Source: Acanthosepion esculentum
Lineage: Eukaryota; Mollusca; Cephalopoda; Sepiida; Sepiidae
NCBI GenBank assembly: GCA_964036315.1
Contig: OZ038485.1
Location: 96,951,860 to 97,015,859, forward strand
Direction: 5' to 3'
DNA length: 64,000 nucleotides
The position numbers and the translations under genes are program-made. Within the stretch, counting starts at the first letter, position 1. Each line of letters starts with the position of its first letter. Shown here one piece after another: positions 55,889 through 64,000 of the stretch. The notes beneath the pieces were generated by a model that was given only the letters and a program-made list of their open reading frames with translations, was not told where the DNA came from and made no database searches.

Positions 55889-55994
55889 TCACATTGAAAC
55901 ACCGGTTCTCGTGAGATCACCGAAGATAAGCAACGTCGTGCCTGGTCAGTACATAGATGGATGACCGCTTGGGAATACTAGGTCCTGTAAGCTT
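55889..55994 (+). ncRNA. 5S rRNA-like sequence (5'-truncated)
   Basis: CATTGAAACACCGGTTCTCG, GAGATCACCGAAGATAAGCA, ACGTCGTGCCTGGTCAGTAC, ATAGATGGATGACCGCTTGG and GAATACTAGGTCCTGTAAGC align along almost the whole of eukaryotic 5S rRNA from about position 17 to the end. The first nucleotides are replaced by LINE-B sequence. The internal promoter region is altered (AAGATAAGCA; ATGGATGACCG where ATGGG is usual). A tRNA-like SINE-T head starts right after, so this may be the head of a composite 5S-tRNA SINE or a retropseudogene. No terminator T-run follows. Confidence 0.8.
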
Positions 55995-56275
55995 CGATGT
56001 GCGGGTGGTTTAATGGATAATGGCTCGGAATTGTTAATCAGAGAGCCGAGTTCCAATTCTTGTCGGGTTCGTTTTAGTCACTTACGCGCAAATACACTTG
56101 GGAAAGGTATGAATCCCTATATCCTCCCCTAGCTATGGGTTAATTAGTAAGAATTGTATCACTAAAATATTATTATCTTAAACAAATTCTTATAATCTAA
56201 AAATATTTTCTGGCTTCAAATAACCTGTAAAGTGTTGATAAGCCGTAAAAAATGAATCAAACTTCTCTTTATTTC
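55995..56275 (+). mobile_element. SINE-T copy, downstream of 5S-like block
   Basis: CGATGTGCGGGTGGTTTAAT GG starts the tRNA-like head (A-box region TGGTTTAATGGATAATGG), GAGCCGAGTTCCAATTC is the B box, and GGGAAAGGTATGAATCCCTA with CTAGCTATGGGTTAATTAGT is the body. The tail TTTCTGGCTTCAAATAACCT, GTTGATAAGCCGTAAAAAAT matches 8140-8196. Confidence 0.75.
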
Positions 56276-56339
56276 TACCTTAGTATCAGTTCGTTAAATT
56301 CTTCCCAGAAGAAATTTTTCTTTTAAAGAATCAATACAG

Positions 56340-57125
56340 ATAACACAGTGTTGATAGTAGAATGGAAACTGATTGGAGATAGCAAAGGAAAGCGAGAAGA
56401 TAGGACTAACTATCAATTCCAAAAAGACAGAATCTAAACTTGTCCACAAGAAGAAAAGTCCAAGATGCCAACATGCGAAATACGAATTGAAGTTGTCGGA
56501 ATTAAAAAGTACAAGTGTCTAAATATATGAAAGGTGTTCTAACAGGGAACGGAAACTATGACGCCGAAATCCGAAAGTGCATTGTGATAGCGAAAGATGC
56601 CTTCCAAAAGCTAAGCAGAGTATTAAAGAACAGGAAAATTTTGTTAGATACAAAGTCGAAAACTGTTATGTAATATCATTCTTCTTGTCTGGGACGGAAA
56701 TGTTTGACAATCTCCTCACAGATATAGAAGAGTTTTGAGGCAACAGAAATGTGGGTCTACAAAAGGACGCTTAAAATCTTATGTAATGTCGAACGCCTAT
56801 GTAATGTCGAAGTTTTAGGTCAAATGAAAACCAAAACAATACACATTATACTTTGGATCAGAAAGAAACAGTGTATTTTTCTACAACACATAATGAGGAC
56901 TGAGGGGTTGGAGAAGTTGATACTCACAGAAAATATTGAAGGCAAGTACAGAGACAAATCAGTGATTAACCTGCGTAACGAGTTTGTGTAAATGGATGAC
57001 AGGGCAGGTATTTGGATAGATAACGAAAATAAATACTTTACAAAAGGTTACAAGGGATAGGAAACTGAGGAGAACTATGATCGGCCACGTTTTAAAGAGA
57101 CACGGGCAGAGAAGAAATGCATTAT
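56340..57125 (+). pseudogene. LINE-B C-terminal region, longest copy
   Basis: Plus-strand pieces in order: the post-YADD helix (about 56340-56420), NSKKTE-KLVHKKKSPRCQH, GIKKYKCLNI and GNGNYDAEIRKCIVIAKDAF, QKLSRVLKNRKI (about 56540-56640), MWVYKRTLKILCNVE, KQCIFLQHIMRTEGLEKLIL (56870-56930), NLRNEFV, then the AFIHVLKRHGQ-like end near 57100. Compared with the copy at 42.87 kb the order is identical. The N-terminal endonuclease and catalytic RT are absent. Confidence 0.8.
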
Positions 57126-57328
57126 ATAAATGAATGTGCAGGTAGCGTAAGTTATCGCCGTAATATCGTGATTAGACGTTTCCTTATAAGGAAACATTCA
57201 GCATTCCTTGTCTGTGCATTAACTGTTGTATTGCCAAACTCGAGGAATTGCCTTTGGTTTACTCAAACTTGGCCGATTCTAATTGATTTATCTAAGAATT
57301 AAAATCAGGTATGTATGAAAGACAGACA

Positions 57329-57333
57329 GACAG

Positions 57334-57389
<56 letters not shown>

Positions 57390-57401
57390 GAACAGACTAA
57401 A

Positions 57402-57464
<63 letters not shown>
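57329..57464. repeat. (GATA)n microsatellite
   Basis: About 30 GATA units with a GGAACAGACTAAAATA interruption at about 57389-57404. Confidence 0.98.
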
Positions 57465-57599
57465 CGAGAAATTAAATCAGCTATATAGGAAAACTGATTA
57501 AAAGAAAGAAAGAAAGAAAAAAGAAACAAAGATAGACTTAATATCTTCGGAATATCTATAGGGCCTAATTTTCTATATTTACTAATATTAGTAAAACAA

Positions 57600-57830
57600 C
57601 ACATCCCTAGGTATTTTAGCACGATGCCCCACAATCCAGATTTTCATACAATATGTGCCTCTTAAAAACCCTGGGAGATAAAAGTCACATTTGATTGAGA
57701 TATTTCAAACATTCAAACATTGGACGAGATTAAGGAGAATGCGACGTGGCAGTTGATGTCAATCACGAAAGAGAAATTTTCAGATTATCTAGATTACTGG
57801 AAGGTACCCTGGAATAAATGAGTTTGCATC
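57600..57830 (+). pseudogene. mariner transposase C-terminal fragment (copy 1)
   Basis: The plus strand reads MPHNPDFH then, after a stop and frame changes, LDEIKENATWQLMSITKEKF and SDYLDYWKVPWNK. F---EEIKENA---L--I-KE-F---F--W--RW-KC is the C-terminus of mariner transposases. The same fragment recurs at 58990-59205 and 60545-60770, where the last copy ends YWKERWDKFVKMENS and is the most complete. The duplications carried it along rather than three separate insertions. Confidence 0.7.
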
Positions 57831-58399
57831 ACCTTTACTGGCGCGTGATACAGTTATTTTTGCGTCAATATCCCATGTTAATTATCCATAAAAATAGACC
57901 TTTAGGAATGGCACATTTAATATTTAGTACTGTTTATTTTCACCTCGTTTAAGTGCAATTTCCCACTCTTCGGACTCCGAAGCTTATCTCAGCTATAGTC
58001 AGCAACACAAAGACGAATAACTTCAAATGGAATTTGCCCTCCTCGAGCTGTCGACCGTGCTGTTAATAAATATCACCGATGCTGTAAAGATGCGGCGGCA
58101 AGTTGTGAGAAAATACTGCCCACTGAAATGAAGGAATGCCGTCATATGGCTGGTGGAAAATTCCGCCCACTTCCGAGCGTTGTTGTCTCGCAAGAAAAGA
58201 AATCCAATCACTATATTTATAATGCTGTGCGTTTCTTCGTTCCTTAGTTAGTTGATGAGCGCGCACGTTACGCCCTGACAATACCTCATAAACAATGGAC
58301 TATTCCGTTTTGAACACGCGGAAAGACGGAGAAGAAATCTCAGAGCGGCTGTTTGCTTTCAGTGAGAAAAAGAGACAAAGAAATGCAGATTGATTTGCT

Positions 58400-58963
58400 C
58401 AGTCGTTCTCAAGTGGTGCGCCTGAGCGCACTGGTGCACCCTGGAATATGTCTAGGTGCGTCCTTGCATTCCATAGAAATATATGAATAGATACAAGAAA
58501 TAAATATATTTTCTTTATTATTTTGCGGTACCCGTCTCGTTGCGTATAGCCCTCGAGGAAAGCTTCAATGACAGGAAGCTTTTGTTTTTAATGTATCGAA
58601 CTGGTAGGAGTTGCTGGTCGGTCCTCCATGCCTAGTTTGAAAAAGTTGATTACGAAAAGATGTATTATGTAACAAAAAATGATGACGAGGATTTTATAAT
58701 TTATCACTAATTTGTTTTTATGCAAATGTGATAAATTAGTTACTTTATTATAAACGCGTCAAACGGGATAACATATTCTATTCTAAACACAAGAATGAAT
58801 AAACTTACGGTATGTTTCATTTTATATTTTTTATTGCATTATTCCTTTTTTGCAATATTTGACTTATTATAACATTTTTTTTTCGAGATTTGGATATAAT
58901 GCGCCTACAATTATTGGTAGGATTTCAAGTGCGTCCCGACATCAAAAGATTTGAGGACCACTG
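58400..58963. mobile_element. Non-autonomous hAT element (copy 1)
   Basis: The left end CAGTCGTTCTCAAGTGGTGC and right end (reverse complement CAGTGGTCCTCAAATCTTTT) are hAT-type imperfect TIRs. Flanking 8-mers GATTTGCT (58392-58399) and GATTAGTT (58964-58971) agree at 6 of 8. The 564-bp body holds CGCCTGAGCGCACTGGTGCA near the left end and CGTCCCGACATC near the right end. No transposase frame. Confidence 0.8.
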
Positions 58964-58989
58964 GATTAGTTTCTTACAGCTTATCAACG

Positions 58990-59205
58990 TTTTAGCACGA
59001 TACCCGACAATCCAGATTTGCATCCATACAATTGGTGGCTCTTAAAAACCTAGGATAAAAGTCACATTTGATTGAGATATTTCAAATATTGGACGAGATT
59101 AAGGAGAATGGGACGAGGCAGTTGATGTCAATCAAGAAAGAGAAATTTTCAGATTATCTAGATTACTGGAAGGCACCCTGGAATAAATGAGTTTGGACCA
59201 CTTTT
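58990..59205 (+). pseudogene. mariner transposase C-terminal fragment (copy 2)
   Basis: ARYPTIQICIH then LDEIKENGTRQLMSIKKEKF and SDYLDYWKAPWNK. It belongs to the second tandem unit. Confidence 0.65.
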
Positions 59206-59913
59206 AAGTGGACAACGCCCCCCTTAGTCGAGGTAGGCTACTTTTTCATTAATATACAATAGCTGAAACATTTTCTGGACATACCTCATACATTACTTAA
59301 TCTGAAAGTAAAAATACATGTAAAGACCAAGATGGGGATGCATCACCTTTACTGGCGCGTGATGCAGTTATTTTTGCGTCAATATCCCATGTTAATTATC
59401 CATAAAAATAGACCTTTAGGAATGGCACATTTAATATTTAGTACTGTTTATTTTCACCTCGTTTAAGTGCAATTTCCCACTCTTCGGACTCCGAAGCTTA
59501 TCTCAGCTATAGTCAGCAACACAAAGACGAATAACTTCAAATGGAATTTGCCCTTCTCGAGCTGTCGACCGTGCCGTTAATAAATATCACCGATGCTGTA
59601 AAGATGCGGCGGCAAGTTGTGAGAAAATACTGCCCACTGAAATGAAGGAATGCCGTCATATGGCTGGTGGAAAATTCCGCCCACTTCCGAGCGTTGTTGT
59701 CTCGCAAGAAAAGAAATCCAATCACTATATTTATAATACTGTGCGTTTCTTCGTTCCTTAGTTAGTTGATGAGCGCGCACGTTACGCCCTGACAATACCT
59801 CATAAACAATGGACTATTCCGTTTTGATCACGAGGAAAGACGGAGAAGAAATCTCAGAGCGGCTGTTTGCTTTCAGTGAGAAAAAGAGACAAAGAAATGC
59901 AGATTGATTTGCT

Positions 59914-60520
59914 CAGTCGTTCTCAAATGGTGCGCCTGAGCGCACAGGTGCACCCTGGAACATGTCTAGGTGCGTCCTGGCATTCCATAGAAATATATGA
60001 ATAGATGCAAGAAATAAATATATTTTCTTTATTATTTTGCGGTACCCGTCTCGTTGCGTATAGCGCTCGAGGAAAGCTTCAATGACAGGAAGCTTTTGTT
60101 TTGCTGTATTGAACTGGTAGGTGTTGCTGGTCGGTCCTCCATGCCTAGTTCGAAAAAGTTGGTTACTAAAAGATGTATTATGTAACAAAAAATGATGACG
60201 AGGATTGTTTATTCAATAGTTGTCTTACACTTTCATATTAATTTATCATTTATAATTTATCACTTATTTGTTTTTATGCAAATGTGATAAATTCGTTACT
60301 TTATTATAAACGCGTCAAACGGGATAACATATTCTATTCTAAACACAAGAATGAATAAACTTACGGTATGTTTCATTTTATATTTTTTATTGCATTATTC
60401 CTTTTCTGCAATATTTGACTTATTATAACAAATTTTTTTTCGAGATTTGTATATAATTCGCCTACGATTATTGGTAGGATTTCAAGTGCGTCCCGACATC
60501 AAAAGGTTTGTGGACCACTG
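59914..60520. mobile_element. Non-autonomous hAT element (copy 2)
   Basis: Same ends as copy 1 (CAGTCGTTCTCAAATGGTGC; reverse complement CAGTGGTCCACAAACCTTTT). The 8-mers GATTTGCT (59906-59913) and GATTAGCT (60521-60528) agree at 7 of 8, which supports a true 8-bp hAT duplication shared by both copies before the segment was duplicated. Confidence 0.82.
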
Positions 60521-60544
60521 GATTAGCTTCTTACAGCTTATCAA

Positions 60545-60775
60545 CGTTTTAGCACGATACCCCACAATTCAGATTTGCATCCATACAATAGGTGGCTCTT
60601 AAAAACCCTAGGATAAAAGTGACATTTGATCGAGATATTTCAAATATTGGACGAGATTAAGGAGAATGCGACGAGGCAGTTGATGGCAATCACGAAAGAA
60701 AAAATTTCAGATTATCTAGATTACTGGAAGGAACGCTGGGATAAATTCGTGAAAATGGAAAACAGCAAAGCTTGT
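60545..60775 (+). pseudogene. mariner transposase C-terminal fragment (copy 3)
   Basis: LDEIKENATRQLMAITKEKI then SDYLDYWKERWDKFVKMENS. This is the least damaged of the three and shows the family's final W--RWDKF motif. Sequence downstream of 60775 is unique, so the tandem array ends here. Confidence 0.75.
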
Positions 60776-61264
60776 TGTCACTAACCAAAATAACACCATC
60801 AAATCTAAACTAGCGATGACCCATATAGTGTATAAATTTCTTTGCAAAGTACGAAACCGTGTTTTTGTCATAAATCAATTGCCTAGATCGGACGTACTAT
60901 TTGAAGTAGAAACTTCATATGACACTTATCAAATCAAAGCTCAATAAAATAAAATAAAACCTAGATATTTATGACTCCAATCGTAGAAGCTTCCATTACA
61001 ACTTAACCCTGTATAATAATACAAGAATGATTCGTGAATTTAATAAAGAGAAATCGATATTAATAAGAAGAGGAACACGTAAACGAGGAGAATATATTTA
61101 AGAAAAAAATGTATGGAAATTCATCTCGCAGAATGGAAAGAAAACAAACAAACCTTTAAGCCTGTAATGAAGCTTTATTGGAAAGATTTCGACCACTGTG
61201 GTGTTCGACCATTACTTTTACAGTAGAGTAGTCATAAGGGGGAAATAATTAGGGTTGCTTGCAC

Positions 61265-61640
61265 CACACAGAGAAAAGAAAAGACTTGAAGCACTCGAGG
61301 TGCGGCTCTAAAGACGGATTCTAAGATTAACATAGACAGAGCATGTCGGTAAAGTGACATTCTACAAGGAAACTGATGCTAGCAATCGGAAAGGAAATGC
61401 TGAAATTTATGGGAGACTTAATAAGCAAAGAATCCATCGATAATTCAATTAAAGGAAAGTTTGGAGTAATAAAAATAACATGTAGATGATTTATAAAATA
61501 TTTAAAGGAATCTAATAGACAATCGCTTCACATAGAAATTAAGTGATAGATATGTATTTTTACCGATGAATGCTGAGAATACTATAGACAGAAGAAACAG
61601 CGAAGAAGACTTAATAGACGTTACAAGAAAACGTATATAG
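61265..61640 (+). pseudogene. LINE-B fragments
   Basis: GAAAAGAAAAGACTTGAAGC with GAGGTGCGGCTCTAAAGACG, and a shorter second piece ATGCTGAGAATACTATAGAC at 61567, correspond to the LE-AEVRL--RMLRI-WT block. Strongly decayed. Confidence 0.45.
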
Positions 61641-62760
61641 TTTTTTTAAGCATTTCACCCCAAGCACGGCAGGGTGCCACTAGTACGAAAGGAGTTACAG
61701 AGAGTGAATGTAAGAGAAAAGATTGAGTATGGGTGAGATTGACGATAGAAAGAAGAACGGTGATCAATGTATCAGATGATTGTAGTTATCAGTGAAGCAA
61801 GTAAGAGGAAGGGAGTTCCACTGTTGGGAAGTGCGAGAGAAAAAGCTGTTGGAGTAGAAGAGGCGGGTACATTTAACTGTAAAAGGATGCGACCTAGATA
61901 CTAACCCAGCGGCACACTTAAATTCATGCAGCCAGAGCATCAGGGAAAATAGCTCGTCAGGGTAGTTGCCATGAAAATATTTGTTGTAAAGAGAGAGGGA
62001 AGCCACATCAAGCCCGTGGGAGGTATTTACTTGACACCCCCACTGAGTCAGGTTGTGACACAAGGTCGGTTTTTAACGTGGTGTCCCGGGTGTTATCACC
62101 CGGGCCGCTGGTCTTTGCTGGTCTTAGTTTGTCCAACCTGGTCAGACCTTGTCAAAGCTGGTCATAGCTAGACGTAGCCGCAATACTACCAGCGCAGGGA
62201 CGAATCCCTGTGCCAGGAATGTATCAAGTGATCGGATCTCTGCCAAAAGGCCGATCAAGCGAGTGATATGAGAACAGATACTACACTTTGATCTTAGCCG
62301 AGAAGAGCTCAAGCCCGTGGGAAAGTGACTGCAGACGAGATGCCAAGTCAGGGCCAATCACATTGCATATCCCTCTTTGGATTTTGTCGAGAACCCAGAG
62401 ATGAAGAGCAGGATCACCAGACTATATATGGCAACAGTATTCAATGCATGGACGAATGGTAAGATTTGTAGATGTGTAGGATGGACTCTGAAACGGCACA
62501 GCGAACCAACTTTCCTTGCAGTAGATGCAGCTTTTGATTCAATGTAGTTGTTTCACCTCATGTCAGTGGAAAATGTAAGGCCAAGAAGGTGCATTTAGAC
62601 ACTCTCTTGAAGTCGGCCATCTGCCATGCTGATAGGGGGCAGGGAGGTTTCTCTATGGTGGTTAAATGAGAGCAGTTTTGTTTTGGAGGCATTAAAATTT
62701 ACAAGCAATTTCTTGATTGGAGGCCCTTTTCGAGACCAAACGGCCAGGCTAACTTTGTCG
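61640..62760 (-). pseudogene. LINE-A copy split by a U2-like SINE
   Basis: Minus strand, from 62760 down: GNLKLPPFNHHRETSLPPIS-type residues, then after frame changes IHPTHLQILPFVHALNTVAI and a DPALHLWVLDKIQ-type block to about 62330. After the SINE (62308-62022) come RGLDVASLSLYNKYFHGNYP, then VKCTRLFYSNSFFSRTSQQW and NSLPLTCFTDNYNHLIH (61764-62021), and the 3' UTR to about 61650 (CACCCCAAGCACGGCAGGGT on the plus strand). Apart from the insert the copy is collinear with 18330-18965. It is truncated upstream of the RT core and frameshifted. Confidence 0.85.
62022..62308 (-). mobile_element. U2-snRNA-like SINE with 14-bp target duplication
   Basis: A 287-bp insert flanked by identical TCAAGCCCGTGGGA (62008-62021 and 62309-62322). 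The minus strand begins CTTCTCGGCTAAGATCAAAG followed by TGTAGTATCTGTTCTCATAT, matching the 5' end of U2 snRNA including the branch-site-recognition GUAGUA, but lacking the CCTTTTGG loop. Then GATCGGCCTTTTGGCAGAGA, TCCGATCACTTGATAC follows, a second U2 5'-like stretch that has that loop. GCGCTGGTAGTATTGCGGC resembles the U2 3' hairpin. No Sm site is visible, so it is not a working U2. The rest has CTGGTC repeats and the palindrome CCCGGGTG/CACCCGGG (62085-62104). snRNA-headed SINEs are known in other animals. Confidence 0.75.
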
Positions 62761-62784
62761 GTTATTATCAGAAAGATAAACTTC

Positions 62785-62882
62785 TAACATAAATTATGAA
62801 GACGGACGGTTTGGAGAATTTAACACTCGTAGGAAACAGAGAAAGAGCGAACAACCTACTTAATAATTTTGTATGGATAGAT
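62785..62882 (+). pseudogene. LINE-B fragment (left of nested LINE-A)
   Basis: The plus strand reads IMKTDGLENLTLVGN then RERANNLLNNFVWID, the HIMRKEGLENLTL-G and YL--LC-WM segments. It continues after the LINE-A insertion at about 63185. Confidence 0.65.
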
Positions 62883-63183
62883 GTTTTTAATCGAGATCAC
62901 TCCAAGCAAGGCAGTAAAGCCACCAAGGCACAAAGGGTTGAAGATTAAAGCTGACTGGGAAGCATGGAGCCAAAAGTATGGAAAGTATGGAGTCGGAAGA
63001 GAGTTCCACAAGCAAGAAGGGAGAGAAAAGAAACTGTTAGCAAAGAACTTACGGTTACATCTAGCCAGTTCAACTGTAAATTGATGAGATCTCGATGTCA
63101 GTCTGATACTGCGCTTAAATTCGTAAAGTTCATGTGTCATAGAGTAGAGCTCACCCGAACAATCGCCATGAAACTATTTTAGC
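62883..63183 (-). pseudogene. LINE-A 3' end nested in LINE-B
   Basis: The minus frame 62856-63140 reads YEFKRSIRLTSRSHQFTVEL, RCNRKFFANSFFSLPSCLWN and SLPTPYFPYF, the terminal part of LINE-A, with the 3' UTR (CACTCCAAGCAAGGCAGTAA on the plus strand) at about 62899. The 5' truncation point is near 63183. LINE-B sequence resumes outside, which makes the order of insertion clear: LINE-B first, LINE-A later. Confidence 0.8.
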
Positions 63184-63184
63184 A

Positions 63185-63290
63185 GAAATATACCCAAGAG
63201 GGATGGTAACGGATCAGAAGTTACTTAGAAAACAAGAGGCAGGAAGTTATGGAGAGCTATGTTCGCTCATGTCTTAAAAGACTATAGCAC
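63185..63290 (+). pseudogene. LINE-B fragment (right of nested LINE-A)
   Basis: Plus-strand residues near EIYPRGMVTDQKLLRKQEAG and SYGELCSLMS, KDYST correspond to the terminal G-I-K-Q-LLR-----KLW-A-FAHVLK-- block. Confidence 0.6.
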
Positions 63291-63639
63291 ATAAGATTAG
63301 TCTAGTATTAGACTAATTTGCGATCATTTTTTTCAGTTCCCGTTTACATCAGTGTAAACAAAACTGGGGAAACCCTGGTGTACGTTAAACAAAGTAACGG
63401 CGGGATTGTGATTAACCGAGACCGACCGTTTACAAAACATTTGGGGTTATTTAAGGGAGAAGCATTTTTGTTTGGTGCATGAAGATTCGATTCAGCGCGT
63501 TTGGTCTATTAGAAGGACAAGTAACAAAGTCTTCGTGATAAGAGTGTAGAAACTGTTTTGCAACTTTCGTTCAAGTTTATTAACCAAATGATTTACGCTG
63601 CTCATTCGTAGATATCATGAAATACATCGCCGTTTACAT

Positions 63640-64000
63640 TCACTGGATGAGGAGGAGGAGGAATAAGACGAGGTGGAGGAGGAAGAGGCGAAGGAGGAGG
63701 GGTAATAAGAAGAGGTGAAGAAGGAGGAAACGAAAGAGGAGCAATAAGAAGAGGTAAAGGAGAAAGAGGAGGAGGAATAAGAAGAGGAGGAGGATGAATA
63801 AGAAGAGGTGGATGAGGAGGAGGAGGAGGAGGAGAAAGAAGAAGTGGAGGAGGAGATGGAAGAAGAAGAGGAGATGGAAGAAGAAGGAGAAAGAAGAGGG
63901 CGCGGAGAAGAAGAAGAAGAAGAAGAAGAAGAAGAAGAAGAAGAAGAAGAAGAAGAAGAAGAAGAAGAAGAAGAAGAAGAAGAAGAAGAAGAAGGAGGGT
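63640..64000 (+). repeat. Polypurine tract, (GGA)/(GAA)n
   Basis: Imperfect GGAGGAGGAATAAGAAGAGG modules to about 63900, then about 85 bp of near-perfect (GAA)n to the window edge (GGAGGGT at the very end). The tract may continue beyond the window. Confidence 0.95.

Larger units (their letters stand above)
57600..60775. repeat. Tandem duplication, units of about 1.38 and 1.56 kb plus a third end
   Basis: The block starting near TTTTAGCACGATRCCC occurs at about 57612, 58992 and 60547; CTTAAAAACC lies at 57661, 59041 and 60598. Between the first two and between the last two lie collinear copies of CATCACCTTTACTGGCGCGT (57827, 59341), GCTGTCGACCGTG, GTGAGAAAATACTGCCCACT and a hAT-like element. 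The second unit is longer because of an extra segment at about 59208-59340 and another at about 60205-60250. Sequence identity between units looks above 95%. Confidence 0.95.

Noticed and set aside
55889..55994. Functional 5S rRNA gene
   Set aside because: The 5' end is missing, promoter elements are altered and no T-run terminator follows.
62022..62308. Genuine U2 snRNA gene
   Set aside because: Part of stem-loop I is missing, the Sm site is absent, parts of the 5' region are duplicated, and a target duplication shows retroposition.

Overview
The window looks like repeat-dense metazoan DNA. I see no bacterial or viral gene layout and no host protein gene I can defend. Its tRNA-derived SINEs, Penelope-like remnants, hammerhead motifs, two very abundant LINE families, AT dinucleotide arrays and AT-rich spacers suggest a lophotrochozoan. 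A cephalopod mollusc (octopus-like) is my best guess, but this is inference and nothing in the window proves it.

Family names used here are local labels. LINE-A is a jockey/CR1-like LINE whose reverse-transcriptase C-terminus carries a FFxRTxxxWNSLP-type motif. LINE-B is an RTE/craniofacial-protein-like LINE whose C-terminus carries YKYLGSVLTEDGRC, LLYGSECWT and FLGHIMR-type motifs. RepX is a dispersed repeat of about 450 bp with internal 31-bp units. SINE-H is a tRNA-headed SINE carrying a hammerhead ribozyme. SINE-T is a second tRNA-headed SINE. RepV, RepW, RepY and RepZ are short dispersed repeats, mostly abutting (AT)n arrays.

Layout. 1-11 kb: LINE-A, LINE-B and RepX fragments, a minisatellite between direct repeats, and a hAT transposase 3' end with a pogo-like MITE inserted in it. 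11-18 kb: minisatellites and a polypyrimidine tract of about 4.5 kb. 18-27.4 kb: LINE-A copies, SINEs, RepX and long AT arrays, including the best hammerhead ribozyme (21.94-21.99 kb, minus strand). 27.87-32.92 kb: one almost complete Ty3/gypsy LTR retrotransposon with both LTRs and a 5-bp target duplication, broken by frameshifts. 33-40 kb: SINE-H copies, an inverted-repeat element around a tRNA-like sequence, a Penelope-like endonuclease end followed by a hammerhead motif, and a mariner relic. 40-48 kb: AT-rich spacer, LINE-B, and a second mariner relic with its terminal repeats. 48.4-48.9 kb: a solo LTR of the gypsy family carrying a 202-bp TSD-flanked insert that folds into four hairpins with an Sm-like site. 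51 kb: a TIR element with a helix-turn-helix relic. 53-54.4 kb: a minisatellite. 55-57 kb: LINE-B with a 5S rRNA-like piece joined to a SINE. 57.6-60.8 kb: tandemly duplicated DNA with mariner C-termini and two non-autonomous hAT elements. 61-64 kb: nested LINEs, a U2-snRNA-like SINE with a 14-bp TSD, and a polypurine end.

The parts do not form a pathway; the window is an archive of nested insertions. The points worth following are the retroposed structured RNAs (hammerhead SINE, snRNA-like insert, U2-like SINE, 5S-like fusion) and the repeated association of retroposon ends with AT arrays.
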